Part shown: positions 23,310 through 24,864 of the stretch, piece by piece
How the letters are laid out: every line of letters begins with the position of its first letter
Numbering within the stretch: position 1 is the first letter of the stretch
Notes under the pieces: model-generated
Seen by the model: the letters and a program-made list of their open reading frames with translations, nothing else
What the model was told of the DNA's origin: nothing
Databases searched by the model: none
Source of the DNA: MGBC108787 sp964591225
GTDB lineage: Bacteria; Bacillota_I; Bacilli_A; RF39; UBA660
DNA length: 24,864 bases
Direction of reading: 5' to 3'
Assembly: GCA_964591225.1 (NCBI GenBank)
Contig: CAZQAO010000009.1
Span: forward strand, 1 to 24,864
Translations under genes and position numbers: made by a program

Positions 23310-23933
23310 ATGAAATATGATGATTGCAGTGATAGTGAATTATTTTCCATGATTTGTGAAGAAAATGAAGATGCTAAAGATGTTTTATTTATGAAATATA
23401 AATATATTATCGATATAGTTATTAAAAAATATGCTTTTAGTGCCATGAAATACGGTTTTGAATATAAAGATTTATACCAAGAAGCCTTAGTAGGTTATAG
23501 TGATGCTATACGTTCTTATAATGATACTAAAAATGCTAGTTTACCTACCTTTATTACATTATGTGTGGATCGTCGTCTTCAAAATGCTATTAAAAAAGCC
23601 AGTCGGATTAAAAATAAAATTTTATTAGATAGTTTATCTCTAGATCATGTCTATGAACAATATGAAATACCCTTAAGAGATGTTATTAGTGATGACTCTA
23701 AAAATGATCCTTTAGTAAATATTACCAAAGAAGAAGAATTTGATGAATTATTAGAAATGATTGAGAAGTCTTTATCTAGTGGCGAATATGAAGTTTATAA
23801 ATTATTAATTAATGGTTTATCTTACTTAGAAATAGCGAAAATACTTAATAAAAATCCCAAACAAGTTGATAATGCTATTCAACGAATTAAAAATAAAATT
23901 AAAGTTATTTTAAAAACTAGACAAATGAATTAA
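23310..23933 (+). CDS. sigH: RNA polymerase sigma factor, SigH-like
   Basis: This sigma-70 family factor of 207 residues has region 2 at about 10-90, including YGFEYKDLYQEALVGYSDAI (the -10 binding part) and LPTFITLCVDRRLQNAIKKA. Region 4 is near 150-200 with a helix-turn-helix (LEIAKILNKNPKQVDNAIQR). Region 3 is missing, as in the sigma-H/ECF-like group. Its length and location fit SigH (Spo0H) of Bacilli, which sits between rlmB/yacP and rpmG-secE-nusG; yacP and rpmG are absent here. In Bacillus it controls the transition to competence and sporulation; the regulon in this organism is unknown. The ribosome site GGGGGGAT lies just after the rlmB stop. Orthology is inferred from position as much as from sequence. 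Confidence 0.8.
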   Translation: MKYDDCSDSELFSMICEENEDAKDVLFMKYKYIIDIVIKKYAFSAMKYGFEYKDLYQEALVGYSDAIRSYNDTKNASLPTFITLCVDRRLQNAIKKASRIKNKILLDSLSLDHVYEQYEIPLRDVISDDSKNDPLVNITKEEEFDELLEMIEKSLSSGEYEVYKLLINGLSYLEIAKILNKNPKQVDNAIQRIKNKIKVILKTRQMN

Positions 23934-23978
23934 ATATATCTTGTATTTTGTAATTTTTTATGATAAATTAAGTTTAAC

Positions 23979-24000
23979 AAACACGAAGGTGTTTTTATTT
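23979..24000 (+). terminator. Short hairpin between sigH-like gene and secE
   Basis: AAACAC (23979-23984) pairs with GTGTTT (23989-23994) around GAAG, followed by TTATTT. It is either a weak terminator of the sigma gene or a leader hairpin of secE. A possible promoter lies just upstream (TTGTAT at 23941-23946, 17-base spacer, TAAATT at 23964-23969), but its match is weak. Confidence 0.4.
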
Positions 24001-24020
24001 TGGAAAAAGAGGAGTTTTTG

Positions 24021-24272
24021 ATGAAAAAAAAAGAAGAAGCTGTTGCTAAAAAAACGAAAACGGTAGAAAAGAAAAAGAAACCTAAAAAAGAGAAGAAAAA
24101 CAAAGAAGGTTTAATTAAAGGAATTTGTAAAGAATTAAAAAAAGTAACCTGGCCGGACAAAAAGGATATTATTAAATATTCAATAGCAACCCTTGTTTTT
24201 TGCATTGTAATTATGGTCTTTTTTCAAGCCTTAGATTTTCTATTATCGGTAATTAAAGGGGTGTTTAATTAA
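24021..24272 (+). CDS. secE: Preprotein translocase subunit SecE
   Basis: The protein has 83 residues from ATG 24021, chosen because GAGGAG lies 7 bases upstream; TTG 24000 would add seven residues and overlaps the T tail of the hairpin. A very lysine-rich N-terminal stretch of about 30 residues is followed by the SecE signature ICKELKKVTWPDKKDI and one membrane segment (about 52-75). SecE stabilises SecY in the translocon; the single-segment form is normal for Gram-positives. Its stop overlaps the nusG start by one base (TAATG), so the two are coupled. The poly-lysine tail is longer than in Bacillus, whose SecE is about 60 residues. Confidence 0.93.
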   Translation: MKKKEEAVAKKTKTVEKKKKPKKEKKNKEGLIKGICKELKKVTWPDKKDIIKYSIATLVFCIVIMVFFQALDFLLSVIKGVFN

Positions 24273-24796
24273 TGGAAAAACTATGGTACGTCATTACTAC
24301 TTATGTAGGACATGAAGCCAATGTTAAAGAAAAACTAGAAGCCCGGACGGAATCTATGGGGATGCAAGATAATATTTTTCGGATAATTATTCCCGAAACA
24401 ATGAAAATTGATGAAAAAACTGGAAAAGAAAAAAAGGTAAAAATGTTTCCAGGATATGTTTTTGTGGAAATGGTAATGAGTGATGAAGCTTGGTATGCAG
24501 TTCGTAATACTCCCGGAGTAACGGGATTCATTGGTTCCTCAGGTAAAGGTGCCAAACCAACACCTCTTCAACCCCAAGAAATTGATCGCATTTTAGCCAA
24601 TATTGGTATGTCACGGGTTGATGCCCAAACTGATCTTAAAGTTGGTGACAAAGTGAATGTTATCGATGGTCCATTTAAAGGAATGATGGGTACGGTAGAT
24701 AATATTGATCTTGAGAATAATCGATTAGTTGTTTTAATTGATTTATTTGGTCAAGAAACACCGGTTGAAGTTGAATTATATCAAGTCAGTAAATAA
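24272..24796 (+). CDS. nusG: Transcription termination/antitermination protein NusG
   Basis: This protein of 174 residues has normal length. The NGN domain begins KLWYVITTYVGHEANVKEKL and contains KMFPGYVFVEMVMSDEAWY and VRNTPGVTGFIG, the RNA polymerase-binding surface. A linker with the PxxL/QPQE stretch follows, then the KOW domain VGDKVNVIDGPFKGMMGTV (residues about 127-145). It binds RNA polymerase to modulate pausing, termination and coupling to ribosomes. It is encoded directly after secE, the standard bacterial pair, with the ribosomal protein genes rplK-rplA expected next, beyond the window. All key motifs are present. Confidence 0.97.
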   Translation: MEKLWYVITTYVGHEANVKEKLEARTESMGMQDNIFRIIIPETMKIDEKTGKEKKVKMFPGYVFVEMVMSDEAWYAVRNTPGVTGFIGSSGKGAKPTPLQPQEIDRILANIGMSRVDAQTDLKVGDKVNVIDGPFKGMMGTVDNIDLENNRLVVLIDLFGQETPVEVELYQVSK

Positions 24797-24803
24797 ATGA
24801 AAA

Positions 24804-24837
24804 AAGAGGAAATTGTTGTCAATTTTCTTTTTTTATG
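24804..24837 (+). terminator. Terminator after nusG
   Basis: AGGAAATTG and CAATTTTCT pair fully around TTGT with one wobble, followed by a run of seven T. The stem is preceded by A-rich sequence, so it may work in both directions. Confidence 0.75.
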
Positions 24838-24844
24838 CTATCAT
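24836..24844 (+). promoter_or_regulatory. Probable extended -10 promoter of the next operon
   Basis: TGCTATCAT directly after the nusG terminator: a TATCAT box with TG one base upstream. The next gene lies outside the window; the usual neighbour would be rplK. Confidence 0.4.
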
Positions 24845-24864
24845 CTTAGGTGCAATCGCATATA

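Noticed and set aside
23135..24205. Open frames on the minus strand opposite rlmB, sigH and secE
   Set aside because: They mirror conserved plus-strand genes, have no ribosome sites and show no family features.
1..24864. CRISPR array, or TGA read as tryptophan as in mycoplasmas
   Set aside because: No regularly spaced repeats were seen, and TGA clearly serves as stop at several tight overlaps (for example 14463-14465 and 21588-21590).

Overview
The window is AT-rich bacterial DNA that uses the standard stop set: TGA ends several reading frames at tight gene overlaps. It looks like a low-GC Gram-positive of the Bacilli/Erysipelotrichia/RF39 type. The evidence is the strong AAGGAGG ribosome sites, the pcrA-ligA pair, the rlmB-sigH-secE-nusG order typical of Bacilli, pflB-pflA (anaerobic or fermentative metabolism), and a SipW-type signal peptidase beside a TasA/CalY-like protein. 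The species cannot be named from sequence alone.

Region 1 (1-about 6600, all on the plus strand) is read as the right part of an integrated mobile element whose left end lies outside the window. It holds a cargo module made of the end of an FtsX-like permease, a small secreted protein without cysteines, and a second FtsX-like permease. Next comes the C-terminal remnant of a lectin/DUF6273-like protein whose base composition is unlike its surroundings. The element's maintenance end follows: a sigma-70-like regulator, a gene-free stretch of about 430 bases that folds into many hairpins, a small unknown protein overlapping a PemK/MazF toxin, an excisionase-like protein, and a complete tyrosine integrase. 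The element stops at a half tRNA-Trp (anticodon loop to CCA), the expected footprint of integration into the anticodon loop.

Region 2 (6743-9260, minus strand) is a three-gene surface or secretion operon: a TasA/CalY-like secreted protein, a SipW-type signal peptidase with a large membrane N-terminus, and a DUF5305-like membrane protein. Region 3 (9421-12385, minus) is pyruvate formate-lyase and its activase behind a good promoter. A divergent extended -10 promoter drives region 4 (12515-14749), three unrecognised proteins, one with coiled coils and all with helical repeat-like segments. A terminator and a new promoter separate these from pcrA-ligA (14826-18930).

Region 5 (19058-22432) encodes a small membrane protein, a membrane-anchored protein with two solute-binding-like domains and a GGDEF domain with a degenerate signature, and a YihY/BrkB family membrane protein. 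Region 6 (22626-24796) is housekeeping: rlmB, apparently starting at ATT, a SigH-like sigma factor, secE and nusG, then a terminator and the probable promoter of the next gene.

The most interesting items are the hairpin-rich leader RNA at 3331-3730, with mutually exclusive terminator and long-range stems; the permease/secreted-protein cargo; the orphan variable-domain remnant at 2349-2585; the tRNA-Trp attachment site; and the non-canonical rlmB start.
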